Source: an uncultured bacterium
GTDB taxonomy: Bacteria; Bacteroidota; Bacteroidia; Bacteroidales; CAIXTV01
Assembly (NCBI GenBank): GCA_903922465.1
Contig: CAIXTV010000161.1
Span: 1-34,703, forward strand
Direction of reading: 5' to 3'
Length of the DNA: 34,703 nucleotides
The notes beneath the pieces were generated by a model. That model worked only from the letters and a program-made list of their open reading frames with translations, did not search any database and was not told the DNA's origin. Position numbers and translations under genes: made by a program. This document shows, piece by piece, positions 1-7,058 of the stretch (its first letter is position 1; each line of letters starts with the position of its first letter).

Positions 1-114
1 CCCTCTGGGAAAATTATTTTCCACCCACGGTGATATCTGTTAAAATACTTGTACATTTGCATTTAAAAACAGAGCTTTCGGTGGGTGGGCTCTGCTCATG
101 CAGGGCACACACAA

Positions 115-238
115 AGGCTTGCTCCCAGCGGGGCAGAGGGGTTTTAGTCAAGTGTCGTTCTTTTATCTACCTTTGGTGTATTAGGACAGGAAACGGCTTC
201 GATTCGCCCCGCCGAATAGCAAGCCTCAACCGTTACAA
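115..238 (+). repeat. attC-like imperfect hairpin (site 1)
   Basis: The arms at 115-134 and 206-226 are inverted repeats (AGGCTTGCT/AGCAAGCCT and GCGGGGC/GCCCCGC pair). A short spacer ending in AACC is followed by GTTACAA at 232-238, which resembles the integron core GTTRRRY, with the presumed crossover after G232. The loop of about 70 nt is variable sequence. Together with the similar element at 975-1068 this brackets the lipoprotein gene. The core is not a perfect consensus match, so the call is tentative. Confidence 0.5.
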
Positions 239-252
239 GTAATTTTAAGAAG

Positions 253-963
253 ATGATGAAGAATTTATTATTCATAATATTACTGACAATAATTATAAAT
301 GGTTGTAGAGAATTGGAGATACTTCCAACGACAACTAAATCATATGACTTATCAGGAAAGGTGGAGTTGTTATCTGAAAAGACAGTGAAAATTAAACTTG
401 ACAAAGATTGGAATTATTCGTTTGACACTATAAACCCTTATTATTTTATATCAAATAAATTCTTTAATGGCAACGGAGTGTTAGACTCAATTTATTATTT
501 TGATAAAGACAGCTTGTTTCTATCGAAGGTATTATACAATTACAATTCTGATAATAAAGGAATTGTTGCAATACAATATAATAAATCTGGAATGAAATCC
601 AGTGAAACAAAATTTGTAAGCTTTAAGGATAGTATAGCATATATTGAAGATTATAATGCTAATACAAAAGCGATTCTATCGAAAACATGGACTAAGAAAG
701 TTAATTTCAAAGTCATTTGGATGAAATCAGAGGATGTGAAAAATAAGTTTTATTCAGAATGGGTTTATAAAAGAGATGAAAATGGAATTGAGATAGGAAT
801 AAAAACAAAGTTCGGACTCGATAAAAATCAAGACTATCGCATCATAAAGATTAAATATTTAGAATGGGATAATAAAGGTAATTGGACAAAAAGAATTGAA
901 TATAATGAGAAGGAATTTGAAACGGATTGTATGTTAAAAGTAAGAAAAATAAAATATGACTAA
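253..963 (+). CDS. Hypothetical lipoprotein in a cassette-like unit
   Basis: This is a 236-residue protein with a short hydrophobic signal (about residues 4-17) ending in the lipobox-like INGC, so it is probably lipidated on Cys18 and exported. The rest is polar, rich in Lys, Asn, Tyr and Ile, and contains repeated short strands such as YYFDKDS, EWVYKRDENG and LEWDNKGNW that resemble the beta-hairpin pattern of wall-associated or toxin-immunity type lipoproteins; I do not recognise a specific family. Two ATG codons are adjacent (253 and 256) and either could start it. The gene is more AT-rich than recF nearby and sits between two attC-like hairpins, which fits a captured gene cassette. Function unknown. 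Confidence 0.75.
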   Translation: MMKNLLFIILLTIIINGCRELEILPTTTKSYDLSGKVELLSEKTVKIKLDKDWNYSFDTINPYYFISNKFFNGNGVLDSIYYFDKDSLFLSKVLYNYNSDNKGIVAIQYNKSGMKSSETKFVSFKDSIAYIEDYNANTKAILSKTWTKKVNFKVIWMKSEDVKNKFYSEWVYKRDENGIEIGIKTKFGLDKNQDYRIIKIKYLEWDNKGNWTKRIEYNEKEFETDCMLKVRKIKYD

Positions 964-974
964 TGAAAAACTAC

Positions 975-1068
975 TTGTAACACGCTGTTGCTTTCAGTGG
1001 CAGACAGTTTGTAAATTAAATAAAATTAACTACAATGCCACCGAAAAGCAACAGCCGGAACGTTAGCT
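975..1068 (+). repeat. attC-like imperfect hairpin (site 2)
   Basis: TTGTAAC (975-981) acts as a possible R'' core, the arms at 984-1002 and 1036-1055 pair over about 19 bases with one bulge (GCTGTTGC against GCAACAGC, then GTGGCA against TGCCAC), and GTTAGCT (1062-1068) is a possible R' core. R'' here is exactly complementary to GTTACAA at 232-238, the start of the preceding unit. That relationship is expected when R'' and the cassette start come together in a circular integron cassette. The size of about 94 bp is within the attC range. Confidence 0.55.
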
Positions 1069-1116
1069 GCAATGGTATGAAAAACAGCAAAGTGACAGAA
1101 ATCGATACAAAAATTA

Positions 1117-1563
1117 ATGCTTAGACCAATAGACATATTAATAAACAGTTTTGCTCAAGAACAACTTGACCTTGACAAATTGCTTCTTTGGTTTGACAGT
1201 TTATCTATCTTAGACCAAAGAGAAGCAATTGTTTGGACAAGAAGTTATTTAGAACAATCACATCCAAATGATGAAATTATAAAAGTCGGAATTGAACAAA
1301 TTCCATTAAAGCCAACAATGACACCCATTGTGTTATTGAAGTCAAAAACATTAAAAATTGCATTAAATAAAATCCTTGAACTGCCTGACTTTGAAATGAA
1401 AAAGGCTTTTGTTTCTTTGGTTACGCTTTTTAAAATTTCTGACAAAGTGAGAAGAGACAAATGGTGCGAAGGAAAATGTGGACACGATTGGCATAATCTT
1501 GACCAATTAAAAATTGAATTGACAGATAAATATTTAGAAAATTTACACGGACGAATAGAATGA
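1117..1563 (+). CDS. DUF5958 family protein
   Basis: This is a 148-residue, mostly helical, cytoplasmic protein with no signal peptide. The pattern LLLWFDSL, then SYLEQSHP, then TPIVLLKSK and LPDFEMKKAF, ending in a Cys/His cluster (C117, C121, H123, H126 in CEGKCGHDWH), matches my memory of DUF5958, a family of unknown function found sporadically in Bacteroidota and actinobacteria. The CxxxCxHxxH spacing could bind zinc (inference). The gene lies alone between the site 2 hairpin and a further hairpin at 1579-1616, so it looks like the second cassette of an array. The start codon ATG at 1117 gives the expected N-terminus. Family assignment is by eye only. Confidence 0.75.
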   Translation: MLRPIDILINSFAQEQLDLDKLLLWFDSLSILDQREAIVWTRSYLEQSHPNDEIIKVGIEQIPLKPTMTPIVLLKSKTLKIALNKILELPDFEMKKAFVSLVTLFKISDKVRRDKWCEGKCGHDWHNLDQLKIELTDKYLENLHGRIE

Positions 1564-1577
1564 AGCGAGAAACCACA

Positions 1578-1616
1578 GCAGCTAATTGAGTAGACGGCTC
1601 CGCCAGTAATTAGCTG
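1578..1616 (+). repeat. Hairpin closing the second cassette-like unit
   Basis: CAGCTAATT (1579-1587) and AATTAGCTG (1608-1616) are a perfect inverted repeat, with an inner GGC-TCC-GCC mini-stem at the loop. The left side GCAGCTAA is complementary to TTAGCTGC at 1063-1070, the start of the same unit, as for site 2. At 39 bp it is shorter than typical attC sites and lacks a clear terminal GTTRRRY, so it may be truncated or simply a transcription terminator-type stem. Confidence 0.45.
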
Positions 1617-1772
1617 ACGGAGTGCGCCTCTCACACCATTCCAACGACAACTGTCAAAAAGGTTTATTAAGATGTGAGTTGAATATTGCTGCTTTCGAAA
1701 AGTTCGGAAAAATGATTGCTGGAATTCGCAGAAACATTTGAAGAATTTTAACGGAAAGGCAATTCTTTTGAT

Positions 1773-1780
1773 TATTTTTG
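1773..1780 (+). promoter_or_regulatory. TAnnTTTG promoter box for recF
   Basis: TATTTTTG matches the Bacteroidetes -7 element TAnnTTTG and ends 20 nt before the recF ATG at 1801. I see no convincing TTTG at -33. Confidence 0.4.
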
Positions 1781-1800
1781 CCGTATCAACAAAAGCATCC

Positions 1801-2913
1801 ATGTATTTAAAACAATTATCGCTAAGTCAATATAAAAACTATCAGCAGCAGGAACTTATGTTCTGCGAAAAGCTGAATAGTTTTGTTGGAAACAATGGTT
1901 CGGGGAAAACAAATTTGCTGGATGCCATTCATTATCTTTCTTTTTGCAAAGGTTTTATCAATCCCATCGATTCGCAAAACATCATGCATGAAAAAGATTT
2001 CTTTGCCATACATGGGGAGTTTAGTGTTAAAGGTTCGGCGACCGATAAGGTAAGTTGCATTCAAAAACTTAATCATAAAAAGGTTTTCAAACTCAATCAA
2101 AAAGAATACGACCGCCTGGCCGATCATATTGGTTTGTTTCCTATGGTATTGATTTCGCCTTCGGATAGTAATCTGATTCATAAAGGGAGCGACGAAAGAC
2201 GTAAGTATATCGATAGTGTTATTTCACAGTTCGATGCTCTTTATCTCGACAATCTTATTAATTATAATAAAGCCTTGTTTCAAAGGAATGCTCTATTGCG
2301 CAGCTTTTCCGAAAAACGTTATTTCGATTTGCATTCTCTTGAAATTTGGAACGAACAACTCATCATTTATGCTGAAAAGATTTGGGAGAAGCGCAAAGAT
2401 TTTATTTTGCATTTCATCGAGCACTTCAATCATTATTTTAGCATCATTAGCAGTAGCAAAGAGACCGTTAAACTTGAATACTTATCGCAACTTCATGATG
2501 ATAGTCTCAGTAATTTATTGCACACCGGACTTCAAAAAGACCGTAATTTTCAATTTACTAACTTTGGCATTCATAAAGATGATTTTGATTTCCTGATTGA
2601 TGGCTTTCCCTTGAAAAAATTTGGGTCGCAGGGACAGCAAAAATCATTTGTCATTGCATTAAAGCTTGCACAGTTTGAATACACCCGAAAGATTAAAGGT
2701 TTTAAACCCCTGCTCCTATTTGATGATATCTTCGACAAACTTGATAACCTCAGAGTGGAACAACTGATTAAATTGGTGGGAGAAAATGGTTTCGGACAAG
2801 TTTTTATTAGCGATACGCATTTACAACGTATGCAGGAACTTTTTCAGAAAACCGGCATACAACATAAAATATTCATGATTGAAAGCGGAACGGCTTCGGA
2901 AGTAGAATTATAA
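1801..2913 (+). CDS. recF: DNA replication and repair protein RecF
   Basis: RecF is an SMC-like ATPase that helps load RecA at single-stranded gaps together with RecO and RecR. In this 370-residue protein the Walker A motif GNNGSGKTN lies near residues 32-40, the ABC signature region is FGSQGQQKS, the Walker B is LLLFDDIFDKLD, and the D-loop/H region is FISDTHLQRM. The length is normal for Bacteroidota RecF. A TTG codon further upstream (1738) is open, but the ATG at 1801 begins directly with the typical MYLKQLSLSQYKNY strand and is the likely start. The DUF721/DciA-like gene follows after 5 bases, a common pairing next to recF, so the two are probably co-transcribed. Confidence 0.96.
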   Translation: MYLKQLSLSQYKNYQQQELMFCEKLNSFVGNNGSGKTNLLDAIHYLSFCKGFINPIDSQNIMHEKDFFAIHGEFSVKGSATDKVSCIQKLNHKKVFKLNQKEYDRLADHIGLFPMVLISPSDSNLIHKGSDERRKYIDSVISQFDALYLDNLINYNKALFQRNALLRSFSEKRYFDLHSLEIWNEQLIIYAEKIWEKRKDFILHFIEHFNHYFSIISSSKETVKLEYLSQLHDDSLSNLLHTGLQKDRNFQFTNFGIHKDDFDFLIDGFPLKKFGSQGQQKSFVIALKLAQFEYTRKIKGFKPLLLFDDIFDKLDNLRVEQLIKLVGENGFGQVFISDTHLQRMQELFQKTGIQHKIFMIESGTASEVEL

Positions 2914-2918
2914 GCGAT

Positions 2919-3215
2919 ATGTTACACAGCAATGCAAACGAAAAGTCGATAAAAGAACTCATAACTGAACTTCTTTCAACTTACCGATTGGGTGGGAAAC
3001 TTAACGAAACCCGACTAATAGGGAAATGGAATGATGTTGTAGGGAAAATAATTGCCTCTCATACACGCAATCTATATATAAGTAATAAAAAGCTCTTTGT
3101 AACTATCGATTCTTCTGTAGTGAGAAGTGAGTTAATGTATAGCAAAGAGAAACTGATTAATCGTCTAAACAGGGCGGTAGGAAGTGAAGTAATTGTAGAT
3201 ATTATCTTCAAATAA
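2919..3215 (+). CDS. DUF721 / DciA-like protein
   Basis: This 98-residue protein shows the DUF721 pattern: an N-terminal helix (IKELITELLSTYRLGGKL), then the W..VVG..IA.HT motif (KWNDVVGKIIASHTRNLYI), a beta segment KLFVTIDSSVVRSEL, and a final helix-strand ending in VDIIF. DUF721 includes DciA, the loader of replicative helicase in many bacteria that lack DnaC; whether this short Bacteroidota version loads helicase is not shown by sequence. It begins 5 bases after recF stops, consistent with a replication-linked operon and translational coupling. Confidence 0.85.
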   Translation: MLHSNANEKSIKELITELLSTYRLGGKLNETRLIGKWNDVVGKIIASHTRNLYISNKKLFVTIDSSVVRSELMYSKEKLINRLNRAVGSEVIVDIIFK

Positions 3216-3277
3216 TATATTTAAAGGAATATTTATAGCCAGGAAAACCAAATAACAATTATAAAAACATCATCAAT

Positions 3278-4282
3278 ATGAAAAAGAATAGCCTTTTGAT
3301 TGTAATTGTCTTCTGCAATTTATTATTGTCAGCCCAAAGTAATAAAGAAAATATTGAATTTAAAATCAGCATGCGCGATGGAAGTGTATTGAATGGAAGT
3401 GCTAGCATTCCTACGGTGCTTTTGCTTACCGAATATGGCAATTTGAACATTCCTATCAAAAATATCAGCTCCATTGAATTTGGAATTACACCCGACAAAT
3501 CAATTAAACAAAAAGTAAATAGCTTGCTGATTCAGCTAAACACTGCCGATAAAGAGAAAAACAACCTTGCCTATAAAGAACTTATTAAACTCCCTATCAA
3601 CGCAATCCCCCTTATAGAGGAATTCGTCACGAATAATGAAGAAAAGCCCGTTGAAGGCATTGAAAACACAGCCGAGAGTGTATTAAATGAAATTAAAGCC
3701 AAAAATAATATTTTGGATGTGTATTCAGATAAGGATATCGTCACTATTGATTTTGATTATAAAATGGGAGGTGTATATTCGTTAAAAGAAATTAGTCTCA
3801 CAACAGAATATGGGCAATTGACTATTCCTAAAGATAAAATAAAAAAAGTAGAAGTTACCTATTCTTCAAGCGATAATGAATTGAAGACCTTTGTACTTCA
3901 GGCCACAAAGCATATTAGTTCAAACAATAATGGAGGTTGGCTGAAAACAGGTATTATGGTTAAAAGCGGACAAAAACTTAATATTACTGCAAATGGCGAA
4001 ATTGTATTAGCAAGCTTGTCAAATAGTAAGTATTACCCAAGTGGGAAAACCTCGAGCTCATCTAGCGTTGATGTTGCTGATGACCCGACAAGCTCTTCAA
4101 CAAGCTATCCCTCCTACGGAAATGTTGTGTATAAAATAGGTGAGAATGGGACTTCATTAAGAGCTGGCGATAAGTTCAGTGGAACCACAAATGCAAGTGG
4201 AATGTTGTATCTTTCGATTTACGAAACAGTGTATAATGCTGCTAATACTGGTTCTTATAATATTAAAGTCAAAATCAAATAA
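3278..4282 (+). CDS. Secreted protein with PA-IL-lectin-like C-terminal domain
   Basis: This is a 334-residue protein with a signal peptide (about residues 1-19, cleavage near LSAQ). Two similar beta segments are visible: RDGSVLNGSASIP...TEYGNLNIPIKNISSIEFG (about 33-69) and MGGVYSLKEISLTTEYGQLTIPKDKIKKVEV (about 163-192), an internal duplication joined by a Lys-rich helical stretch. The C-terminus (about 219-334) has W-x-x-TGI-x-V-x-x-G, NITANGEI, a Ser-rich loop, YKIGENGTSLRAGDKFSG and LYLSIYETVYNAANTGSYNIKVKI, matching the layout of PA-IL/LecA-like galactose-binding modules. Carbohydrate binding is inferred from that resemblance. The stop lies 6 bases from that of the convergent downstream gene. 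Confidence 0.75.
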   Translation: MKKNSLLIVIVFCNLLLSAQSNKENIEFKISMRDGSVLNGSASIPTVLLLTEYGNLNIPIKNISSIEFGITPDKSIKQKVNSLLIQLNTADKEKNNLAYKELIKLPINAIPLIEEFVTNNEEKPVEGIENTAESVLNEIKAKNNILDVYSDKDIVTIDFDYKMGGVYSLKEISLTTEYGQLTIPKDKIKKVEVTYSSSDNELKTFVLQATKHISSNNNGGWLKTGIMVKSGQKLNITANGEIVLASLSNSKYYPSGKTSSSSSVDVADDPTSSSTSYPSYGNVVYKIGENGTSLRAGDKFSGTTNASGMLYLSIYETVYNAANTGSYNIKVKIK

Positions 4283-4288
4283 GCTTTG

Positions 4289-5224
4289 CTATTTCACTGT
4301 TAAATAAGGCTCTAACTTAAGAAACAACTCTTTGTAAATCATAGTTGCCGAATTGATTTGTTCAACTGAAGTATAAGTGCCAATTGTGCTGCGATATTTC
4401 ACAATAGAACGTGCTAAATTGTAATCGAAATAGGGATGTTTCATGAGGTCTTTAATTTGCGCTATGTTAATATTAATCTTTCGAATCAAATTAATGTCGA
4501 GGCTCACATTGGCAGAAAACTGATTATATCTTGCAGTATCCATTCCCCAAACTTCAAGCAATTGCTCTTTCCTGATAAAACCGCCTAGTTTATCTCTATA
4601 TTTAATAATGCGGTTTGCATAGGCACTTCCTATGCCTCTCAATAATTGCAATTCGTTAGTGTCGGCACCATTAAGTTCAACTACAATTTGCTTTTTAATT
4701 GTTGGAACATACTTTTTATAATTTGTGTCTCTGGGAGTTTCAGGTATAAGAATATAAGGCTCAAGAATTTGATATTCAACTTCATTAATGCAATACATTT
4801 TCCTGAAGTCTTCTTTTTTATAGAACTTCCCTCCTTTTGCTTCGTAATTTAAAATTGTTTTTATTTGCCATTTATTAAGTCCCAGTTCCTTCCACTTCTC
4901 TATGGGTAAGCGATTGGGATTAAATGGAAAAGGATTGAGTTTTTGTTTAACAACAGATTGGTCGGGAAAGTTAAAATCAAAGTCTTTTTCGCTTTTATTT
5001 TCATTTCTTGAAGTATCAGATTTCAGACTTTTTTGAAACTGAACAATTTCTTTTTCGAACCTACTAAAGTCGGTGGGCTGATTTTTCTGGACTAAAGTAT
5101 AAATATAATATCCCATCCAGCTTAAGAAAATAAGAACTATTACGATAATAATTCCGTTTTTCTCAGAACGATTAAACCTAAAATAACGTTTAATCTCATA
5201 AGCCGATTTGTGCCAAAAAGCCAT
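4289..5224 (-). CDS. Membrane-anchored helix-hairpin-helix (ComEA-like) protein
   Basis: This 311-residue protein has a cytoplasmic basic N-terminus, one transmembrane helix (about 24-45, IIIVIVLIFLSWMGYYIY), and an extracytoplasmic part with three successive helix-hairpin-helix units at about 98-157, 182-235 and 249-305. Each contains the sequence type N(I/G)A...L..(L/H)..(G/F)....A..I..YR...G.(F/Y)...EQ(L/I), which is the ComEA DNA-binding fold. Such proteins are common in Bacteroidota and may bind incoming or extracellular DNA; no competence operon partner is adjacent. The second unit has the intact LRGIGSAYANRI hairpin, whereas the first and third lack the GIG loop and may be structural only. 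Confidence 0.85.
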   Translation of the reverse strand: MAFWHKSAYEIKRYFRFNRSEKNGIIIVIVLIFLSWMGYYIYTLVQKNQPTDFSRFEKEIVQFQKSLKSDTSRNENKSEKDFDFNFPDQSVVKQKLNPFPFNPNRLPIEKWKELGLNKWQIKTILNYEAKGGKFYKKEDFRKMYCINEVEYQILEPYILIPETPRDTNYKKYVPTIKKQIVVELNGADTNELQLLRGIGSAYANRIIKYRDKLGGFIRKEQLLEVWGMDTARYNQFSANVSLDINLIRKININIAQIKDLMKHPYFDYNLARSIVKYRSTIGTYTSVEQINSATMIYKELFLKLEPYLTVK

Positions 5225-5230
5225 TCAATA

Positions 5231-5246
5231 CTCTTTTTAAAAAGAG
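5231..5246. repeat. Perfect 16-bp palindrome in leader
   Basis: CTCTTTTTAAAAAGAG is a perfect palindrome placed between a possible promoter box (5286-5293) and the start of the helix-hairpin-helix gene. It could be an operator or chance in AT-rich DNA. Confidence 0.3.
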
Positions 5247-5285
5247 AAAAATTTAGTCCCAGTGTTTGTATTTTAAAACTTATGC

Positions 5286-5293
5286 CAAAGTTA
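5286..5293 (-). promoter_or_regulatory. TAnnTTTG promoter box for the helix-hairpin-helix gene
   Basis: On the minus strand TAACTTTG matches the Bacteroidetes -7 element, about 60 nt upstream of the start at 5224. No clear -33 TTTG is seen. Confidence 0.35.
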
Positions 5294-5463
5294 AGTATAA
5301 ATATTATTTCGAGAAGAAATTTTGACTAATATTTTTTTGAAATCAGGTAATATAGTAAAGCTGAAATTTTCCATAATGCAGGTTTCAAAGGAAAATCAAT
5401 AATTTAGCGCCATAGATTGGCAGCATCAAATCAGAGGAGATTCTTTACAATTTACAGTTGAAA

Positions 5464-6270
5464 CTATTGGTTATAGAAATTGGTGCTTTCGAATATTTTA
5501 TCTGCTGATTTGGCAATAAAGCCGGAATATAATCTCCCGTTTTTATCAGGATAGCGTTTTGCAAATTCATAATAACAAGAAGGTATTTCGTAGTTCCCTT
5601 CTATAAATTCAACAGTAATTACGCCTGAACGAATGCTCGATTGTTCGAGTAGTTCTTCAGGAGTTCCTTTAACTTCGCCTCCGGCATCATTAATAATAAA
5701 GCTATTTTGCTGAAGAAATTTGTTTAAATCCCGAATATCCTGGTATTTCTTGAGAGAGTTAAGGCTTACCGTAAAATGATTGGCCCTGAACCCGAAAACA
5801 TAAACCCAGGCTGCATATTCCGATTCAGTTAATAGTTGCATATAGGTATCATAAGAAGGTTTTCCCCATGAATTTCGGGAGAAAATAATTTCGGGAGAAT
5901 TCAGGATTTCTTCTGATAATTTATCGATGGTTTCAGTAATGGTTTGTTGAAGAAAGGGACTAAAGTCTTTTGTTTTTAACTGACTGATGAAAACACGAGG
6001 GGCGTCTTTTTGACAAGGGTGCTCGAAATGACGGGCAAATAAATGCTTTTCTTCAAACTCATAGGAAGAGACATGAAGATAACCTGCTTTGATAAATGCT
6101 TTTGAAAGCACTTCTATGTTCACTCTGTCATCATCAAAAGTGCGAAATGCAATATGATCGTTTACAATGGTTTCCCCCTCTGAAATCAGAAGATCATAAA
6201 CTTTTCTAACGGCAGGATTTTGTTTGATATAATCGTTCCATAAACGATCGAAGAGTTGTGGAAGTTGCAT
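5464..6270 (-). CDS. DUF1338 family protein, HglS-like metal-dependent dioxygenase
   Basis: This 268-residue protein carries the DUF1338 signature: NDHIAFRTF (H39), the FARHFEHP segment near 78-85, GFRANHFTVSLN (H165) and TVEFIEGNYEIP (E221). His, His and Glu at these positions correspond to the iron ligands of HglS/YdcJ-type 2-oxoadipate dioxygenase/decarboxylases, which convert 2-oxoadipate to 2-hydroxyglutarate in D-lysine catabolism. Whether that substrate applies here is unknown, since no lysine catabolic genes are nearby and the protein is shorter than the characterised HglS. It lies 48 bases downstream of trmD on the same strand and may be co-transcribed. No signal peptide, so it is cytosolic. 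Confidence 0.85.
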   Translation of the reverse strand: MQLPQLFDRLWNDYIKQNPAVRKVYDLLISEGETIVNDHIAFRTFDDDRVNIEVLSKAFIKAGYLHVSSYEFEEKHLFARHFEHPCQKDAPRVFISQLKTKDFSPFLQQTITETIDKLSEEILNSPEIIFSRNSWGKPSYDTYMQLLTESEYAAWVYVFGFRANHFTVSLNSLKKYQDIRDLNKFLQQNSFIINDAGGEVKGTPEELLEQSSIRSGVITVEFIEGNYEIPSCYYEFAKRYPDKNGRLYSGFIAKSADKIFESTNFYNQ

Positions 6271-6318
6271 ATTGACTTTTTTTTGTAAGTAAACATCCCA
6301 ACTTTAAAAAGGTTCAAA

Positions 6319-6999
6319 TCAAGCTTCATTCAAAAGGTCGGGACGAAGACGGAGTGTTTTTTCATAAGCCTGTTCGTTTTGCCATTTTCTAATCTCTTTA
6401 TCGTTGCCCGAGAGTAGAATATCGGGAACCTTTAAGCCTCTGAAATCATAAGGACGGGTATAGACAGGAGGCGAAAGAAGTTCATTTTGAAAGGAATCGG
6501 ATAAAGCAGAAGTTTCATCGTTAAGCACACCGGGCATTAGCCTTACAATGGCATCGGTGAGCACTGCAGCAGCAAGTTCGCCTCCCGAAAGCACATAATC
6601 GCCAATTGATATTTCCATTGTTATGTATTTATCGCGGATACGTTGGTCGATGCCTTTATAGTGTCCACAAAGCAAAATGATATTTTTCGACATCGAAAGC
6701 TGATTGGCGATGCTTTGCCTAAGGGTTATACCATCAGGGGTCAAATAAATAATATGGTCGTATTGATTTTCAGATTGTAGATGCTCTATACACAAAGCAA
6801 TGGGTTCAATAGTCATTACCATACCTGGATCGCCTCCATACGAATAATCGTCGACAGAACGGTGTTTGTTGGTCGAATAGTTGCGAATGTCGTGAAGATG
6901 AATTTCAACTAAATTCTTCTCTTTTGCTCTTTTTATAATAGAATGGCTGAAAGGGCTTTCAAACATTTCAGGGAAAATGGTAAGTATATCGATGCGCAT
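6319..6999 (-). CDS. trmD: tRNA (guanine-N1-)-methyltransferase TrmD
   Basis: TrmD methylates G37 of tRNAs with a G at position 36, which prevents +1 frameshifting; it is a SPOUT-class, SAM-dependent, homodimeric cytosolic enzyme. This 226-residue protein has MRIDILTIFPEMF at the N-terminus, DYSYGGDPGMVM (about 51-62), LLCGHYKGIDQRIRD and the knotted SAM site EISIGDYVLSGGELAA (about 129-144), followed by the C-terminal LSGNDKEIRKWQ region. Length is normal for the family. The usual rpsP-rimM-rplS neighbours are absent, as is common in Bacteroidota. A TAnnTTTG box lies only 4 bases upstream of the ATG, so the transcript may be nearly leaderless. Confidence 0.96.
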   Translation of the reverse strand: MRIDILTIFPEMFESPFSHSIIKRAKEKNLVEIHLHDIRNYSTNKHRSVDDYSYGGDPGMVMTIEPIALCIEHLQSENQYDHIIYLTPDGITLRQSIANQLSMSKNIILLCGHYKGIDQRIRDKYITMEISIGDYVLSGGELAAAVLTDAIVRLMPGVLNDETSALSDSFQNELLSPPVYTRPYDFRGLKVPDILLSGNDKEIRKWQNEQAYEKTLRLRPDLLNEA

Positions 7000-7003
7000 G
7001 GTG

Positions 7004-7011
7004 CAAAAGTA
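7004..7011 (-). promoter_or_regulatory. TAnnTTTG promoter box very close to trmD start
   Basis: TACTTTTG on the minus strand is followed by CACC and then the trmD ATG. If it functions as a -7 element, transcription would begin at or within a few bases of the start codon. Confidence 0.4.
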
Positions 7012-7058
7012 GGAAAATTCAGGAAATTGAGACCCCTAGCAAGAAGTGTATTTTGAAA

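Noticed and set aside
30-242. A 70-residue frame at the left end
   Set aside because: It runs through the attC-like hairpin, is Cys/Arg-rich without a pattern, and no start context is seen.
1738-1800. Extended recF start at TTG 1738
   Set aside because: The extra 21 residues are not RecF-like and overlap the promoter box; ATG 1801 gives the family N-terminus.
1245-1802. Minus-strand frame of 185 residues overlapping DUF5958
   Set aside because: It overlaps a gene with family motifs and an attC-like hairpin; the translated sequence has no recognisable features.
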